A DNA stretch of 64,000 nucleotides from Dechloromonas denitrificans (GTDB lineage: Bacteria; Pseudomonadota; Gammaproteobacteria; Burkholderiales; Rhodocyclaceae), in NCBI RefSeq assembly GCF_001551835.1, contig NZ_LODL01000035.1:302610-366609 (forward strand). Direction: 5' to 3'. The notes below the pieces were generated by a model. It did no database searches. It was not told the DNA's origin and worked only from the letters and a program-made list of their open reading frames with translations. Shown in pieces: positions 36,027-45,499 of the stretch. The translations under genes and the position numbers were made by a program. Each line of letters begins with the position of its first letter. Position 1 is the first letter of the stretch.

Positions 36027-37255
36027 AGCAGCCCTTCGAAGAGCTGGACCTGGACGCTGTCGCCGGCCGCCACGCCGGCGCAGTCTTCCGGCAGGATGAC
36101 GAAACAGTTGGCCTCGGACATCGAACGCAGCACGCCGGAGCCCTGGTTGCCGGTGGTTTTGACCTGCCAGGAGCCGTTGACCGCAGCAATCGCGCCGCGC
36201 AGGTATTCCCGCCGGCCCGGCTGCTTCTTGATCGCGTTGGCGGCAACCACGGTCAGCAAGGGGCGCTCCGGCAGCGGGTCCTGGCCGGACAGGCGGCGCA
36301 GCGCATCGAGCGCGAACTGCGTGTAGCTGACCATCACGGCAACCGGGTTGCCGGGCAGGCCGAACAACCAGGCCTGGCCGATGCGGCCGAAAGCCATCGG
36401 CCGGCCGGGCTTGATGTTCAGTTTCCAGAACTTGACCTGGCCGAGCTTGGCAAGGATTTCCCGGACGAAATCGGCTTCGCCGACCGAAACGCCGCCGGTC
36501 GTGATGATCGCATCGGCGATCTGGGCGGCTTCGACCAGCGTCGCTTCGAGCGCCGCCGGCTGGTCGGGGACGACACCGAGGTCGATGACGTCGGCGCCAA
36601 GGCGGGCGAGCAGGCCGTGCAATGTGTAGCGGTTGCTATCGTAGATCTGGCCGGGGGCCAGCGGCTGGCCGATCGAGGCCAGTTCGTCGCCGGTCGAGAA
36701 GAAGGCGACGCGCAAGCGGCGCTTGACCGCCACTTCGCCGATGCCGAGCGAGGCGATCAGGCCCAGTTCAGCCGGCCCGATCAGTTTGCCGGCAGCGAGT
36801 GCGACGGCGCCCCGGGCGAGATCCTCGCCGGCCCGCCGGGTGTTCTGGCCGGCCCGCTGGCCGGGTGGGACGATGACGACCGAACCCTCCAGGCGCGCCA
36901 CTTCCTGGACGACGACGCTGTCGGCGCCGGCCGGCAGCACGGCACCGGTCATGATGCGCACCGCCTGTCCCTTGCCGACCTGGCCGGAGAAGGCGTTGCC
37001 GGCGAAGGCGGTGCCGACGACGTTCAGGCGTGTCTCGCCGTCGGGCGCCAGGCTGTCGAAGCGGATCGCGTAGCCGTCCATCGCCGAGTTGTCATGGGCC
37101 GGTACGTCGTGCGGCGCGATGATGTCGGCGGCCAGGATGCGGCCCAGCGCACTGCGCACCGGCACCAATTCATGGCCGGCAATCGGCGTGATTTCGGCCA
37201 GCATGCGCTGGCAGGCTTCGGCAGCGGACAGGGAAGGATTGGCGTGCTCGCTCAT
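36023..37255 (-). CDS. moeA: Molybdopterin molybdenumtransferase MoeA
   Basis: 410 residues. Conserved MoeA segments DNSAMDGYAI, GAVLPAGADSVV, SNRYTLHGLL, ITTGGVSVGEADFV and FGLPGNPVAVMVSY are present. MoeA inserts molybdate (or tungstate) into adenylylated molybdopterin. Start 37255 was chosen since further upstream codons lie inside tupA. It follows tupA by four bases, so metal uptake and insertion are co-expressed; with TupA upstream it may be a tungsten-dedicated paralogue. Confidence 0.93.
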   Translation of the reverse strand: MSEHANPSLSAAEACQRMLAEITPIAGHELVPVRSALGRILAADIIAPHDVPAHDNSAMDGYAIRFDSLAPDGETRLNVVGTAFAGNAFSGQVGKGQAVRIMTGAVLPAGADSVVVQEVARLEGSVVIVPPGQRAGQNTRRAGEDLARGAVALAAGKLIGPAELGLIASLGIGEVAVKRRLRVAFFSTGDELASIGQPLAPGQIYDSNRYTLHGLLARLGADVIDLGVVPDQPAALEATLVEAAQIADAIITTGGVSVGEADFVREILAKLGQVKFWKLNIKPGRPMAFGRIGQAWLFGLPGNPVAVMVSYTQFALDALRRLSGQDPLPERPLLTVVAANAIKKQPGRREYLRGAIAAVNGSWQVKTTGNQGSGVLRSMSEANCFVILPEDCAGVAAGDSVQVQLFEGLL

Positions 37256-37259
37256 CGTG

Positions 37260-38066
37260 TCACTTCTTGGCGTTGGGGAAGAAAACCGGCTGGCCGTCGG
37301 CGCGGAAAGCGGCAATCGCCTCCTGCCCTTCCTTCGAAACCAGCCACTGGGCGAAGCGCTCGGCAGCTTCCTTTTTGACATGCGGATGGCGCGCCGGGTT
37401 CACCGGAATGACGCCATAAGGATTGAACAGCACCGGGTCGCCGGCCAGCACCAGATCGAGGTCGCGGCGGTTCTTGAAGGCGCCCCAGGTGGCACGGTCG
37501 GACAGCGTGTAGCCATTGATCGCCGCCGCCATGTTCAGGGTCGGCCCCATGCCGCTGCCGGTTTCCTTGTAGCCGGCCAGGGTTTTCGGATCGACGCCGG
37601 CCTCTTTCCACAGGCGCAGTTCGGCGGCGTGCGTGCCGCTCTTGTCGCCGCGCGAGATGAAGGCCTGGCCGCTGCTGGCAATCGCCTTCAGGGCGTTGAG
37701 GGCGCTGGCCGCCGTGCGGATCTTGGCCGGATCGTCCTTCGGACCGACGAAGACGAAATCGTTGTACATCACGTCCTTGCGGTAGCTGCCGTAGCCTTCG
37801 GCGACGAACTTGTCCTCGGCCGCCCGGTCATGCACGAACAGCACGTCGGCATCGCCGCGGCGGCCGATCTCCAGCGCCTGGCCGGTGCCGACCGCGACGA
37901 CGCGGACCTTGATGGCGGTCGACTGCTCGAATTTGGGCAAAATCCAGCCGAACAGGCCGGACTGCTCGGTCGAGGTGGTCGAGGCAACGACCAGGGTTTC
38001 TTCGGCGTGCGCCGTACCGATGAGCAGGCCGAGGGCCAGGATCAACGATCGAAAGCAATGCGCCAT
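37260..38066 (-). CDS. tupA: Tungstate ABC transporter binding protein TupA
   Basis: 268 residues with a Sec signal (to AHA, about 21). The mature N-terminus VVASTTSTEQSGLFGWILP carries the TTTS oxyanion-binding motif; GDADVLFVHDR and ISRGDKSGTHAAELRLW are also TupA-like. The family binds tungstate with very high affinity and selectivity. It overlaps tupC by 25 bases and precedes moeA. Confidence 0.88.
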   Translation of the reverse strand: MAHCFRSLILALGLLIGTAHAEETLVVASTTSTEQSGLFGWILPKFEQSTAIKVRVVAVGTGQALEIGRRGDADVLFVHDRAAEDKFVAEGYGSYRKDVMYNDFVFVGPKDDPAKIRTAASALNALKAIASSGQAFISRGDKSGTHAAELRLWKEAGVDPKTLAGYKETGSGMGPTLNMAAAINGYTLSDRATWGAFKNRRDLDLVLAGDPVLFNPYGVIPVNPARHPHVKKEAAERFAQWLVSKEGQEAIAAFRADGQPVFFPNAKK

Positions 38067-38761
38067 GGCAGTTCTCCTTGCATGAAAGCCCGGGCCGCCG
38101 GCGATTGCGGGCGGGCAAAGAAACGGGAGGCCGGGGCGTGTTCCTGCACCCGGCCGTCGGCGAGAAAAATGATGTCGTCGGCCAGGCGCGTCGCCTGCCC
38201 GAGATTATGGGTGGTCATCAGCACCTTGGCGCCCTCGGTGCGGACTTCGCGGATGATCCGCTCGACCGCTTCGGTGGCCGACGGATCGAGGCTGGCGGTC
38301 GGTTCGTCGAGCAGCAGCAGGCGAGGCCGCATCGCCCAGGCGCGGGCCAGCGCCAGGCGCTGACGTTCGCCACCGGAAAGCAGGCGGGCGCAATCCCGGG
38401 CCCGGTGCGCCAGGCCGACCCGCTCCAGCACCTCGGTCGTCCGCCGGCGCCGTTCGGCTGCGCTCATCGCCTGCGGCCGCAAGGCAAACTCGACGTTGGT
38501 GAACACCGTCATCCGCAACAGCATCGGCTGCTGAAAAACCATGGCCAGCCGGCCATCGGGTTGCGCCGCACCGCCCCAGTCGATCGCCCCGCCATCGGCC
38601 GGCAGCAGCCCGGCCAGCAGGCGCAGCAGCAGCGTCTTGCCGGTGCCGTTCGGACCGAGGATGACGCTGATCCCCTCGCCTGACAATTCAAGGTCGAGGC
38701 CGTCAAGAATGGGCCGTGCCTCGGGCGCGAAACGCAGGCCGGCAATGCGTAGCGGAAACAT
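38042..38761 (-). CDS. tupC: Tungstate ABC transporter ATP-binding protein TupC
   Basis: 239 residues: Walker A GPNGTGKTLL, Q-loop FQQPMLLRM, signature LLSGGERQR, Walker B LLLLDEPTASLD, switch His in MTTHNL. ATG at 38761 overlaps the permease stop by one base (TGATG). A much longer in-frame extension to 39586 is only the shadow of the permease gene. Confidence 0.9.
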   Translation of the reverse strand: MFPLRIAGLRFAPEARPILDGLDLELSGEGISVILGPNGTGKTLLLRLLAGLLPADGGAIDWGGAAQPDGRLAMVFQQPMLLRMTVFTNVEFALRPQAMSAAERRRRTTEVLERVGLAHRARDCARLLSGGERQRLALARAWAMRPRLLLLDEPTASLDPSATEAVERIIREVRTEGAKVLMTTHNLGQATRLADDIIFLADGRVQEHAPASRFFARPQSPAARAFMQGELPWRIAFDR

Positions 38762-39456
38762 CAGCCGTACCGCCGCGTCGCCCAGCAGCGGACGTAGTGG
38801 GCCGCGACATTGAGGCCGAAGATGATCGCCATCAGCACGATACCCAGCGCGATCGACAGCGCCAGATCGCCCTTGCTGGTTTCGAGCGCGATGGCCGTGG
38901 TCATCACCCGGGTGTAGCCGTCGATATTGCCGCCGACGATCATCACCGCCCCCACTTCCGACATCGCCCGGCCGAGGCCGGCCAGCATCGCAACCGATAG
39001 CGAAAAGCGGCAGTCGGCCAGCAGCAGGGTCACCGCCTGCGGTCGACCAATGCCGATCACGGAAAACTCCGGCGCGTACTCGCGCCAGGCATCCTCGACG
39101 ATCTGCCGGGTGACGGCGGCAATCAGCGGCACGACCAGCACGCTCTGGGCAACGATCATCGCGGCCGGCGAAAAAAGCAGGCCCTGGCTGCCGAACGGCC
39201 CGCTGCGCGACAAGGCCAGATAGACGAGCACGCCGACCACCACCGACGGCAGCCCCATCAACGCATTGAGCGCGACGATCAGCGCGCCGCGCCCACGAAA
39301 ACCGGCCACCGCCAGCCAAGCGCCGAGCGGCAGGCCGAGCAGCGCGCCAATGAGCAGCGCGGTCAGGCTGACGCGCAACGACAGACCGACGATTTCGAGC
39401 AATCGGTGGTCGAAACAGCCAAGCAGCAGGAGGGCGTCGGAAAGCGTGGCAAGCAT
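38761..39456 (-). CDS. tupB: Tungstate ABC transporter permease TupB
   Basis: 231 residues with five or six transmembrane segments and the permease loop EYAPEFSVIGIGRPQAVTLLLADCR plus GRAMSEVGAVMIVGGNIDGYTRVMTTAI, a stretch shared by TupB and ModB-like proteins. Start at 39456 gives the usual short N-terminus; the frame is open to 39531. First gene of tupB-tupC-tupA-moeA. Confidence 0.9.
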   Translation of the reverse strand: MLATLSDALLLLGCFDHRLLEIVGLSLRVSLTALLIGALLGLPLGAWLAVAGFRGRGALIVALNALMGLPSVVVGVLVYLALSRSGPFGSQGLLFSPAAMIVAQSVLVVPLIAAVTRQIVEDAWREYAPEFSVIGIGRPQAVTLLLADCRFSLSVAMLAGLGRAMSEVGAVMIVGGNIDGYTRVMTTAIALETSKGDLALSIALGIVLMAIIFGLNVAAHYVRCWATRRYG

Positions 39457-39612
39457 GGGATGCGCAGGATAACACCGGGCCGCAAGGGCGGAAAATGCTT
39501 GCGCCATCGGCAACGTGGGTGCTCCACGCAAGACGCTTGGGCGCCGGCTGACTGGAGCAAGCCGCCGTAGCCACCTTGTCGAGCATCTTGCCAGGCGCTG
39601 CGATAACCGGGT

Positions 39613-39650
39613 TTGGCGACCAAGCTACTTGGAATTAGCTTGGTCGCCAA
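39613..39650 (-). terminator. Perfect 15-base inverted repeat after the DUF799 gene
   Basis: TTGGCGACCAAGCTA (39613-39627) and its exact complement (39636-39650) flank an eight-base loop, 19 bases beyond the DUF799 stop and before the tup operon. There is no T-run, so it is either a factor-assisted terminator, an mRNA stabiliser or a protein-binding palindrome. Confidence 0.55.
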
Positions 39651-39668
39651 CAACACGTGGAATCCAGC

Positions 39669-40346
39669 TTACGGGGCTGGCGATCCTTCTTTCAAATACA
39701 TCGGCGAGCGCGGTCCGTAGAGAAGCCCGTTTGGCCTGCCGGCAGCGAGCAAGCGCAAACTGGTGATGCCGGCGATGGGATGCCCTTTGTCACTCAGGCT
39801 CTCAATAATCTGAGTGATCACTGCCTTGACCAGCAAACCGACCAGCCCACCGCCGGAGTTGCTTTGCTGTTCTGCACTGGAGGCGGTTGCACTGCCAGCC
39901 CAAAGCGTTTTGCCGGTCCGGAGATCGACCAGACGCCCTTCTGCCGTGACCCGTGTCTCGCTCATGATCACCGTATAGGTTGAGCCGTACTGTCTGACGT
40001 TGATGTACAGGGCCGCATCGGCACCAAAAATCTCCCGCAGTTTGGTCGGTTGAATCTGGTGGATATCGGCCGGGGTGGTCATCCCGTTTTGCTTGAAAGT
40101 TTCATCAACCAGCGTCACCGGGAAAACGTAATACCCTGATTCCGCCAACGGAAATGTTGCCTGCGACAACATGCTGTAGGTGGCATTTACATCGGGCGAA
40201 CTGTTCAACGGCGGCAAGACCAGAATCGACCCCGGCCGACTTTCCTTGAAAGCCGAGTAGTCGTAATTCGCCCGGGTAGCGCAACCGCCCAGCAGCAGAA
40301 AGCAAAACAGCGGAGCGAGTAATTTGATCGACACAAAATGCTTCAT
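39669..40346 (-). CDS. DUF799 (GNA1162-like) lipoprotein
   Basis: 225 residues, lipobox LGGC (Cys about 22). SILVLPPLNSSPDVNATYS and AALYINVRQYGSTYTVI are typical of the DUF799/GNA1162 family, structurally related to TolB-N/CsgG-like domains. It is third in an operon with CsgG-like and DUF4810 lipoproteins; its start abuts the DUF4810 stop. The trio is widespread in proteobacteria but lacks a defined function. Confidence 0.82.
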   Translation of the reverse strand: MKHFVSIKLLAPLFCFLLLGGCATRANYDYSAFKESRPGSILVLPPLNSSPDVNATYSMLSQATFPLAESGYYVFPVTLVDETFKQNGMTTPADIHQIQPTKLREIFGADAALYINVRQYGSTYTVIMSETRVTAEGRLVDLRTGKTLWAGSATASSAEQQSNSGGGLVGLLVKAVITQIIESLSDKGHPIAGITSLRLLAAGRPNGLLYGPRSPMYLKEGSPAP

Positions 40347-40727
40347 TTATTTACCTTCCTGGGCAGGTTTGGCCTTCTTGAGCAGGAAATCGACGTAGGC
40401 CGAACTCTCAGGAAATTGCTTCTTTTCGGTTTCCAGGTGCTCGACCAATTGCTCGGACCTCCCCGTCTGCCCATAAAGCATGGCGAGGTGAGCCCGGAAG
40501 CCGGGTGGCAGGGCTTTGCCTTCGGCGGCGGCCTGCTCCCTGATTTCCTCAAGGGCCTGAATCTGTTCCTCCGGCCCCTTCTCGCCCTTGAAGTGACCGT
40601 AGACTTGCAGCTGATATCCGCCCCAGTAGTACAGAGGCTGCTGCCGGGTGGCACAGCCCGCCATGACGGAGAGCGAAAGAATGAGCATCGCGCAGCGCGC
40701 GGCCCGCTGGTAAGCAAGCGTTTTCAT
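40347..40727 (-). CDS. DUF4810 lipoprotein
   Basis: 126 residues, lipobox MAGC (Cys about 25). YYWGGYQLQVYGHFKGE near the N-terminus and a helical, TPR-like C-terminal half are characteristic of DUF4810. Middle gene of the lipoprotein trio, 17 bases after the CsgG-like gene. Confidence 0.82.
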   Translation of the reverse strand: MKTLAYQRAARCAMLILSLSVMAGCATRQQPLYYWGGYQLQVYGHFKGEKGPEEQIQALEEIREQAAAEGKALPPGFRAHLAMLYGQTGRSEQLVEHLETEKKQFPESSAYVDFLLKKAKPAQEGK

Positions 40728-40744
40728 GCGGTAACCACCTATGG

Positions 40745-41419
40745 TCAGTTCGAAGGACGCCAGGCGCCGTTATCGACACCTTCAACAAGCGCATCAACGG
40801 CTTCGCGGATTGCCAGGTCGAGAACCTTGCCATTCAGAGTCGAGTCATAGCTGGCCGTACCACCAAAGCCGACGACCTCGCGATTGGACAAGCTGTATTC
40901 GCCCGCACCTTGAGTCGAATAGATGACTTCGGAGGTTTGCACGTCGACGACACTCAACGCCACCTTGGCGTAGGCGATTTGCTGCTTGCCGCGCCCCAGG
41001 ATGCCGAAAAGCTGCTTGTCCCCCACTTCCTTGCGGCCGAACTCGGTGACATCCCCCGTAATGACGTAGCGCGCCCCTTTCAAATTCTGACTGGTCTTGC
41101 TCAAGGCGGCTTCCTGCTTGATCTCGGACATGTTGTCGCGATCAAGTACGCTGAAACGGTTGGTCTGTTGCAGATGCGTGATCAGGATGGTTTTCGCCTG
41201 GCTCCCCAAACGATCGACGCCATCGGTGAATATTCCGCGCAAGAAGGTCGACCGGTTATCGAACTTTCCAACTGAAATAGGGTTGCGAGCCGCATTCGAC
41301 GGCCGGGCCGAGGAAGCCGTTTTGGCCACAGCAAGGCTACGCGAATCCTCGGTTGCACAGCCTCCCACCGCCCCCACCAGCGCGGCAACCACCAGCAAAG
41401 GCACTATTGTTGTTTTCAT
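40745..41419 (-). CDS. CsgG-family lipoprotein
   Basis: 224 residues, lipobox VGGC (Cys about 21). The core (VGKFDNRSTF, LITHLQQTNRFSVLDRDNMSEI, GARYVITGDVTEFG, YAKVALSVVDVQTSEVIYS) is the CsgG/HfaB fold. CsgG makes an outer-membrane secretion pore, but this protein is not next to curli genes. With DUF4810 and DUF799 it may build a related envelope assembly. Confidence 0.82.
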   Translation of the reverse strand: MKTTIVPLLVVAALVGAVGGCATEDSRSLAVAKTASSARPSNAARNPISVGKFDNRSTFLRGIFTDGVDRLGSQAKTILITHLQQTNRFSVLDRDNMSEIKQEAALSKTSQNLKGARYVITGDVTEFGRKEVGDKQLFGILGRGKQQIAYAKVALSVVDVQTSEVIYSTQGAGEYSLSNREVVGFGGTASYDSTLNGKVLDLAIREAVDALVEGVDNGAWRPSN

Positions 41420-41740
41420 GCTCTTTCCTCACTATTGATATTTTTAAACATACAAAGAACATAATTATAACCAGGTCATCCCCGAATAATCCCCTGTATT
41501 CTTTGCTATGACTTCGACTAGCCGGCAATGAGCAGTCAAAATAAAACTTGATAAATTTGACAAATATCAACCTGCACGAGTAGCAACCGGTGCCGCCCAG
41601 CCGGTCGGGATGCCCCGGATGAGCCCGGCTATAATGCGGCACGCGGTCGGAGTACCGCACTGAAACGGTGGCGCTGCGGCGCCTTTCAAGCTGTCGTGAT
41701 ATCCGCACGGCGGCGGTTGCTGTAAAAATCGGAGCCTTAA
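41420..41740. other. Divergent region between the lipoprotein operon and the ABC transporter
   Basis: 321 bases without a gene. The left half (41420-41580) is AT-rich. The right half holds a promoter and a roughly 100-base leader with two hairpins, GCGGT-CGGAGT-ACCGC (about 41644-41663) and GGCGC-TGCG-GCGCC (about 41669-41683). I could not assign it to a known riboswitch. Confidence 0.5.
41630..41635 (+). promoter_or_regulatory. -10 element of the ABC-transporter operon
   Basis: A consensus TATAAT preceded by GGC. The -35 region is not recognisable. It gives a leader of about 100 bases before the ATG at 41741. Confidence 0.5.
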
Positions 41741-42616
41741 ATGACCCTGTCCGCCACGCGCCGCCTGGCGCTGAAGGGGGCGCTTGCCTGCGCCTTCGCT
41801 TCTGCCTTTGCCTCCTCCGCCCTTGCCGCCGACGCCGTGCTGCGCGTTTCGGCCATTCCCGACGAAGCGCCGACCGAACTGCAACGCAAGTTCGCCCCGC
41901 TCGGCAAATACCTCGAAGCGCAAACCGGCATGAAGGTCGTCTTCACGCCGGTTTCCGACTACGCCGCCGTTGTCGAATCGCTGGCGACCAAGAAGATCGA
42001 CCTCGCCTGGCTGGGCGGCTTCACCTTCGTGCAGGCCAAGATTCGCACCAACGGCACGGCTATCCCCATCGTCCAGCGCGCCGAGGATGCGGTGTTCACC
42101 TCCAGGTTCATCACCGCCGATCCGACGATCAAGGCGCTGGCCGACCTCAAGGGCAAGACCTTTGCCTTTGGCGCCCCGTCCTCGACCTCGGGCAGCCTGA
42201 TGCCGCGCTTCTTCCTGCAGCAGGCCGGGCTGAACCCGGAAAAGGACTTCAAGAACGTCGCCTTCTCCGGCGCCCATGACGCCACCGTCGCCTTTGTTGC
42301 CGCCGGCAAGGCCGAGGCCGGGGTGCTCAACGCTTCGGTCTGGGACAAGCTGGTCGAGCAGAAGAAGGTCGACACCGACAAGGTCCGCGTCTTCGCCACC
42401 ACGCCGCCTTACTTCGACTACAACTGGACGGTGCGCGGCGATCTTGACCCGGCTCTGGTCAAGAAGCTGACCGACGCCTTCCTCAAGCTCGACCCGGCCA
42501 ATCCGGAACACAAGGAAATCCTCGGCCTGCAACGCGCCGCCAAGTTCATCCCGACCAAGAAGGAAAACTACGAAGGTATCGAGAAGGCAGCCCACTCGGC
42601 CGGCCTGCTCAAGTGA
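41741..42616 (+). CDS. PhnD-like periplasmic binding protein (possible selenate, phosphite or phosphonate)
   Basis: 291 residues with a signal peptide containing Arg-Arg ([13 protein letters not shown]) and cleavage near ALA-A. The mature start [40 protein letters not shown] and [17 protein letters not shown] show the PhnD-like fold. The sequence resembles the group annotated as putative selenate ABC binding proteins more than classical PhnD, but specificity needs experiment. GGAG precedes the ATG. The transporter ATPase starts four bases before its end. Confidence 0.8.
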   Translation: MTLSATRRLALKGALACAFASAFASSALAADAVLRVSAIPDEAPTELQRKFAPLGKYLEAQTGMKVVFTPVSDYAAVVESLATKKIDLAWLGGFTFVQAKIRTNGTAIPIVQRAEDAVFTSRFITADPTIKALADLKGKTFAFGAPSSTSGSLMPRFFLQQAGLNPEKDFKNVAFSGAHDATVAFVAAGKAEAGVLNASVWDKLVEQKKVDTDKVRVFATTPPYFDYNWTVRGDLDPALVKKLTDAFLKLDPANPEHKEILGLQRAAKFIPTKKENYEGIEKAAHSAGLLK

Positions 42617-43503
42617 GTTTTGCGCTGGATGGCGCCGGGCTGACCCACGCCAATGGCTTTACGGCGCTGAGTGGCATCACGCTGCGGGCGAACAAGGGCG
42701 AGCGGATCGCCCTGATCGGCCCCTCCGGTGCCGGCAAGACCTCGCTGCTCTCGGTGCTCGGCACGGCGCTCGCGCCGAGTGCAGGTTCGGTTGAGGTACT
42801 GGATTTTGGCTTTCCCGGAGCGTCGACCGCAGGAATGCCGTCATTCCCGCGAAAGCGGGAATCCATGTCAGCTAACGAGATTTCCGGCGTGTCGCTGGCT
42901 TCCCGCCTACGCACCCGCATCGGCACCATCCATCAGGCACCGCCGATTCCCGGCCGACAACGGGTGGTAACCGCGGTGCTGGCCGGAAAACTCGGTCAGT
43001 GGCCGGCCTGGAAGTCGCTCGCGTCACTGCTTTACCCACTCGACGTGGCCGGCGCCCGCGCTACGCTGGAACGCCTCGACCTCGCCGACAAGCTCTTCGC
43101 CCGCTGCGATCAATTGTCCGGCGGCCAGTTGCAGCGGGTCGGCATCGCTCGCGTGCTCTACCAGCAAGCCGAACTGATCCTCGCTGACGAGCCGGTCTCC
43201 GCCCTCGACCCGGCGCTGGCCCTGGCCACCGTCCACCAACTGACCGCCGACACCGAAGCGCGCGGCGCAACGCTGGTCGCCAGCCTGCATGCGGTCGACC
43301 TCGCCCTCAACTGCTTTCCGCGCATCGTCGGCATCAAGGGCGGGCGCATCGCCTTCGACCTGCCGGCCGGCGAAGTCAGCGAAGCCTTGTTGCACGACCT
43401 GTACGCCAGCGAGGGCCAGACCCTGCCGACCCTGGCCAACGAACCGCGATTCACCACCCTGGCCGCCGCCAACGACCCGGCGACACGCGCCGCATGCTGC
43501 TGA
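42613..43503 (+). CDS. PhnC-like ABC transporter ATPase carrying a repeat-derived insertion
   Basis: 296 residues from a GTG overlapping the previous stop. Walker [11 protein letters not shown], signature [11 protein letters not shown], Walker [12 protein letters not shown] and the His in ASLHAVD are all intact. Between the Walker A strand region and the Q-loop ([10 protein letters not shown]) there are about 25-30 extra residues (including PSFPRKRES) encoded by the dispersed palindromic repeat. The insertion keeps the frame, so the protein may still work. Confidence 0.85.
   Translation: MSFALDGAGLTHANGFTALSGITLRANKGERIALIGPSGAGKTSLLSVLGTALAPSAGSVEVLDFGFPGASTAGMPSFPRKRESMSANEISGVSLASRLRTRIGTIHQAPPIPGRQRVVTAVLAGKLGQWPAWKSLASLLYPLDVAGARATLERLDLADKLFARCDQLSGGQLQRVGIARVLYQQAELILADEPVSALDPALALATVHQLTADTEARGATLVASLHAVDLALNCFPRIVGIKGGRIAFDLPAGEVSEALLHDLYASEGQTLPTLANEPRFTTLAAANDPATRAACC
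42840..42915. repeat. Dispersed palindromic repeat, copy 4, inside the ABC ATPase gene
   Basis: The left arm (42840-42866) is almost identical to the intergenic copies. The right arm (from about 42896, CTGGCTTCCCGCCTACGC) is partly decayed. The element lies entirely in coding sequence and is read in frame. Confidence 0.8.
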
Positions 43504-45053
43504 ATCCGGCCCCGCCGCGCGACCCGGCCGCCCGCGGCCGCCTGAGCGGCGCCCTGCTCGCCCTCGTCATCCTCTGGCCGCTGTTCCGGGCCGCCGAATT
43601 CAAGCCCGGCGCGCTATTCGACAGCAGTAACCTGAAGGTCATCGGCCACTTCCTGGCCGGCTTCCTGCCACCGGAACGCGGCGCCGAATTCCTCGCCTAT
43701 CTCGGCAAAGCGACGCTGGAAACGCTGGCCATCGCCACTGCCGGCCTGGCCCTGGCCTTCGTGCTCGCCGTGCCGCTCGGCTACCTGGCGACCGCGGCCG
43801 GACGCGAGCAACCGACGCTGAATCCACTGAGCCGCAGCCTGCTGACCATCCTGCGCGGCATTCCCGAACTGGTCTGGGCGCTGCTTTTCGTGCGCGTCTT
43901 CGGGCTCGGCCCGGCGGCCGGCGTGCTGGCGCTGGGCCTGACCTACGGCGGCATGCTGGCCAAGGTCTATGCCGAAATTCTCGAATCGGTCGATCCTGCG
44001 CCGGCCCACGCCCTGCGCCACAATGGCGCCGGCCGGCCACTGGCCATTCTCTACGGTCTGTTGCCGCAGGCCTCGAAGGAACTCGCTTCGTACACCGTCT
44101 ACCGTTGGGAATGCGCCATTCGGGCCTCGGTGGTGATGGGCTTCGTCGGCGCCGGCGGCCTCGGCCAGCTAATGGATCAGGCCATGAAGATGCTCAACGG
44201 CGGCGAGGCGGCCAGCATCCTGCTCACCTTCATGCTGCTCGTCTTCGCCGCCGACGGCATTTCCGGCTGGCTGCGCCGGGCGCTCGACACGCCACCAGCC
44301 GCCCGCGCCTCGCCTTTCGGCTGGCGCAGCATCAGTTTTCTGCTGGTGCTGCCGAGCGCGATCATTGCCAGTTTCCACTGGCTGGAAATCGGCTTTGGCG
44401 AGCTGTTCACCGCCGGTGCCGCCCACAGCATCGGCGAATTCGTCGCCGGCTTCCTGCCGCCCGACCTGAGCAGCGACTGGCTGGCCCGCGTCGGCCTGGG
44501 CATCTGGGAAACCTTGGCCATTTCGGTGGTCGGCACCCTGCTTGCCGCCGCCAGCGGCCTGCTGCTCGCCCTGCCGAAATGGCGGGCGCCGTTCAGTTTC
44601 CTGCTCAACACGCTGCGCTCGGTACCGGAACTGGTCTGGGCGACCATTACCGCACTCGCCGTCGGCCTCGGCCCGTTCGCCGGCGCGCTGGCCCTGGCCC
44701 TGCACACGACCGGCGTGCTCGGCCGGCTCTATGCCGAAGCCCTCGACAACGCACCAGCCGCCCCCGGCCACGCCCTGCGCCTGGCCGGCGCCCCGACTGG
44801 CCTGAGCTTCCTCTACGGCACGCTGCCCGGCGCGGCGCCGCAACTGATCGCCTATACGCTGTACCGCTGGGAAATGAATATCCGCATGGCGGCCATCCTC
44901 GGTTTCGTCGGGGCCGGCGGTCTGGGGCAACTGCTCTATTTCGAACTTTCGCTTTTCCACCACGCCCAGGCGTCGACCGTGATCATCGCCATGCTGATTC
45001 TGTCGATTGCCGTGGACCAGACCAGTGCCTGGCTACGCCAGCGCCTGCGATAA
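43494..45053 (+). CDS. Double-domain PhnE-like ABC permease (fused tandem permease)
   Basis: 519 residues composed of two homologous permease halves of about 255 residues. Each half repeats ETLAI, an [20 protein letters not shown] segment, an EAA-like loop and [10 protein letters not shown]. Fusion of two PhnE-type subunits means one polypeptide can form the channel. It overlaps the ATPase gene by ten bases. Confidence 0.88.
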   Translation: MLLNPAPPRDPAARGRLSGALLALVILWPLFRAAEFKPGALFDSSNLKVIGHFLAGFLPPERGAEFLAYLGKATLETLAIATAGLALAFVLAVPLGYLATAAGREQPTLNPLSRSLLTILRGIPELVWALLFVRVFGLGPAAGVLALGLTYGGMLAKVYAEILESVDPAPAHALRHNGAGRPLAILYGLLPQASKELASYTVYRWECAIRASVVMGFVGAGGLGQLMDQAMKMLNGGEAASILLTFMLLVFAADGISGWLRRALDTPPAARASPFGWRSISFLLVLPSAIIASFHWLEIGFGELFTAGAAHSIGEFVAGFLPPDLSSDWLARVGLGIWETLAISVVGTLLAAASGLLLALPKWRAPFSFLLNTLRSVPELVWATITALAVGLGPFAGALALALHTTGVLGRLYAEALDNAPAAPGHALRLAGAPTGLSFLYGTLPGAAPQLIAYTLYRWEMNIRMAAILGFVGAGGLGQLLYFELSLFHHAQASTVIIAMLILSIAVDQTSAWLRQRLR

Positions 45054-45067
45054 ACGGAGATTCATGC

Positions 45068-45421
45068 ATGCAGAACATCCTGATCATCATTCACGCCCCA
45101 CCTTACGGCAGCGAGCGCTGCCTGTCCGCGCTGCGCCTGGCGACGGCGCTGGCCGGCAACGACCAGAAACCGGCGGTCCGCATCTTCCTGATGTCCGACG
45201 CCACCGTGCTCGGCCTGCCGAACCAGGTCGATGGTAGCGGCAATGGCCTGCAGGGCATGGTCGAGGGACTCGTCGCCCAGGGCGTCGAGATCCGTTCCTG
45301 CCGGACCTGCGCGCTGGCCCGCGGCCTGGCCGAATTGCCGCAGATTCCCGGCGTCAGCATCGGCACGCTGGTCGAGCTGGCCGAGGCGACGCTGGCCGCC
45401 GACAAGGTGATCACCTTCTAA
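45068..45421 (+). CDS. DsrE-family protein
   Basis: 117 residues with the DsrE/TusD-like flavodoxin-type core: ILIIIHAPPYGSERCLSALRLA, VRIFLMSDATVLGLPNQ, and a central Cys pair in EIRSCRTCALARGL. Such proteins often bind or transfer persulfide sulfur. Placement 14 bases after the permease links it to the transporter and hints at sulfur or selenium handling. ATG 45068 chosen over an out-of-frame ATG at 45064. Confidence 0.82.
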   Translation: MQNILIIIHAPPYGSERCLSALRLATALAGNDQKPAVRIFLMSDATVLGLPNQVDGSGNGLQGMVEGLVAQGVEIRSCRTCALARGLAELPQIPGVSIGTLVELAEATLAADKVITF

Positions 45422-45440
45422 TATTCGGCAACTACCGAGC

Positions 45441-45477
45441 AAAAGAAAACCCGGCGCTTCAGGCCGGGTTTTCTTTT
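45441..45477. terminator. Strong bidirectional terminator
   Basis: AAAAGAAAACCCGGC pairs perfectly with GCCGGGTTTTCTTTT around GCTTCAG. The A-run and T-run arms make it usable by both the DsrE operon (plus) and the convergent formate dehydrogenase operon (minus). Confidence 0.93.
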
Positions 45478-45499
45478 GGCAGACTGCTTGCAGCAGCCG

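Noticed and set aside
39457-39612. Moco/W riboswitch upstream of tupB
   Set aside because: Some pairing is possible (TGCTCCA/TGGAGCA), but I could not recognise the conserved core of the Moco motif.
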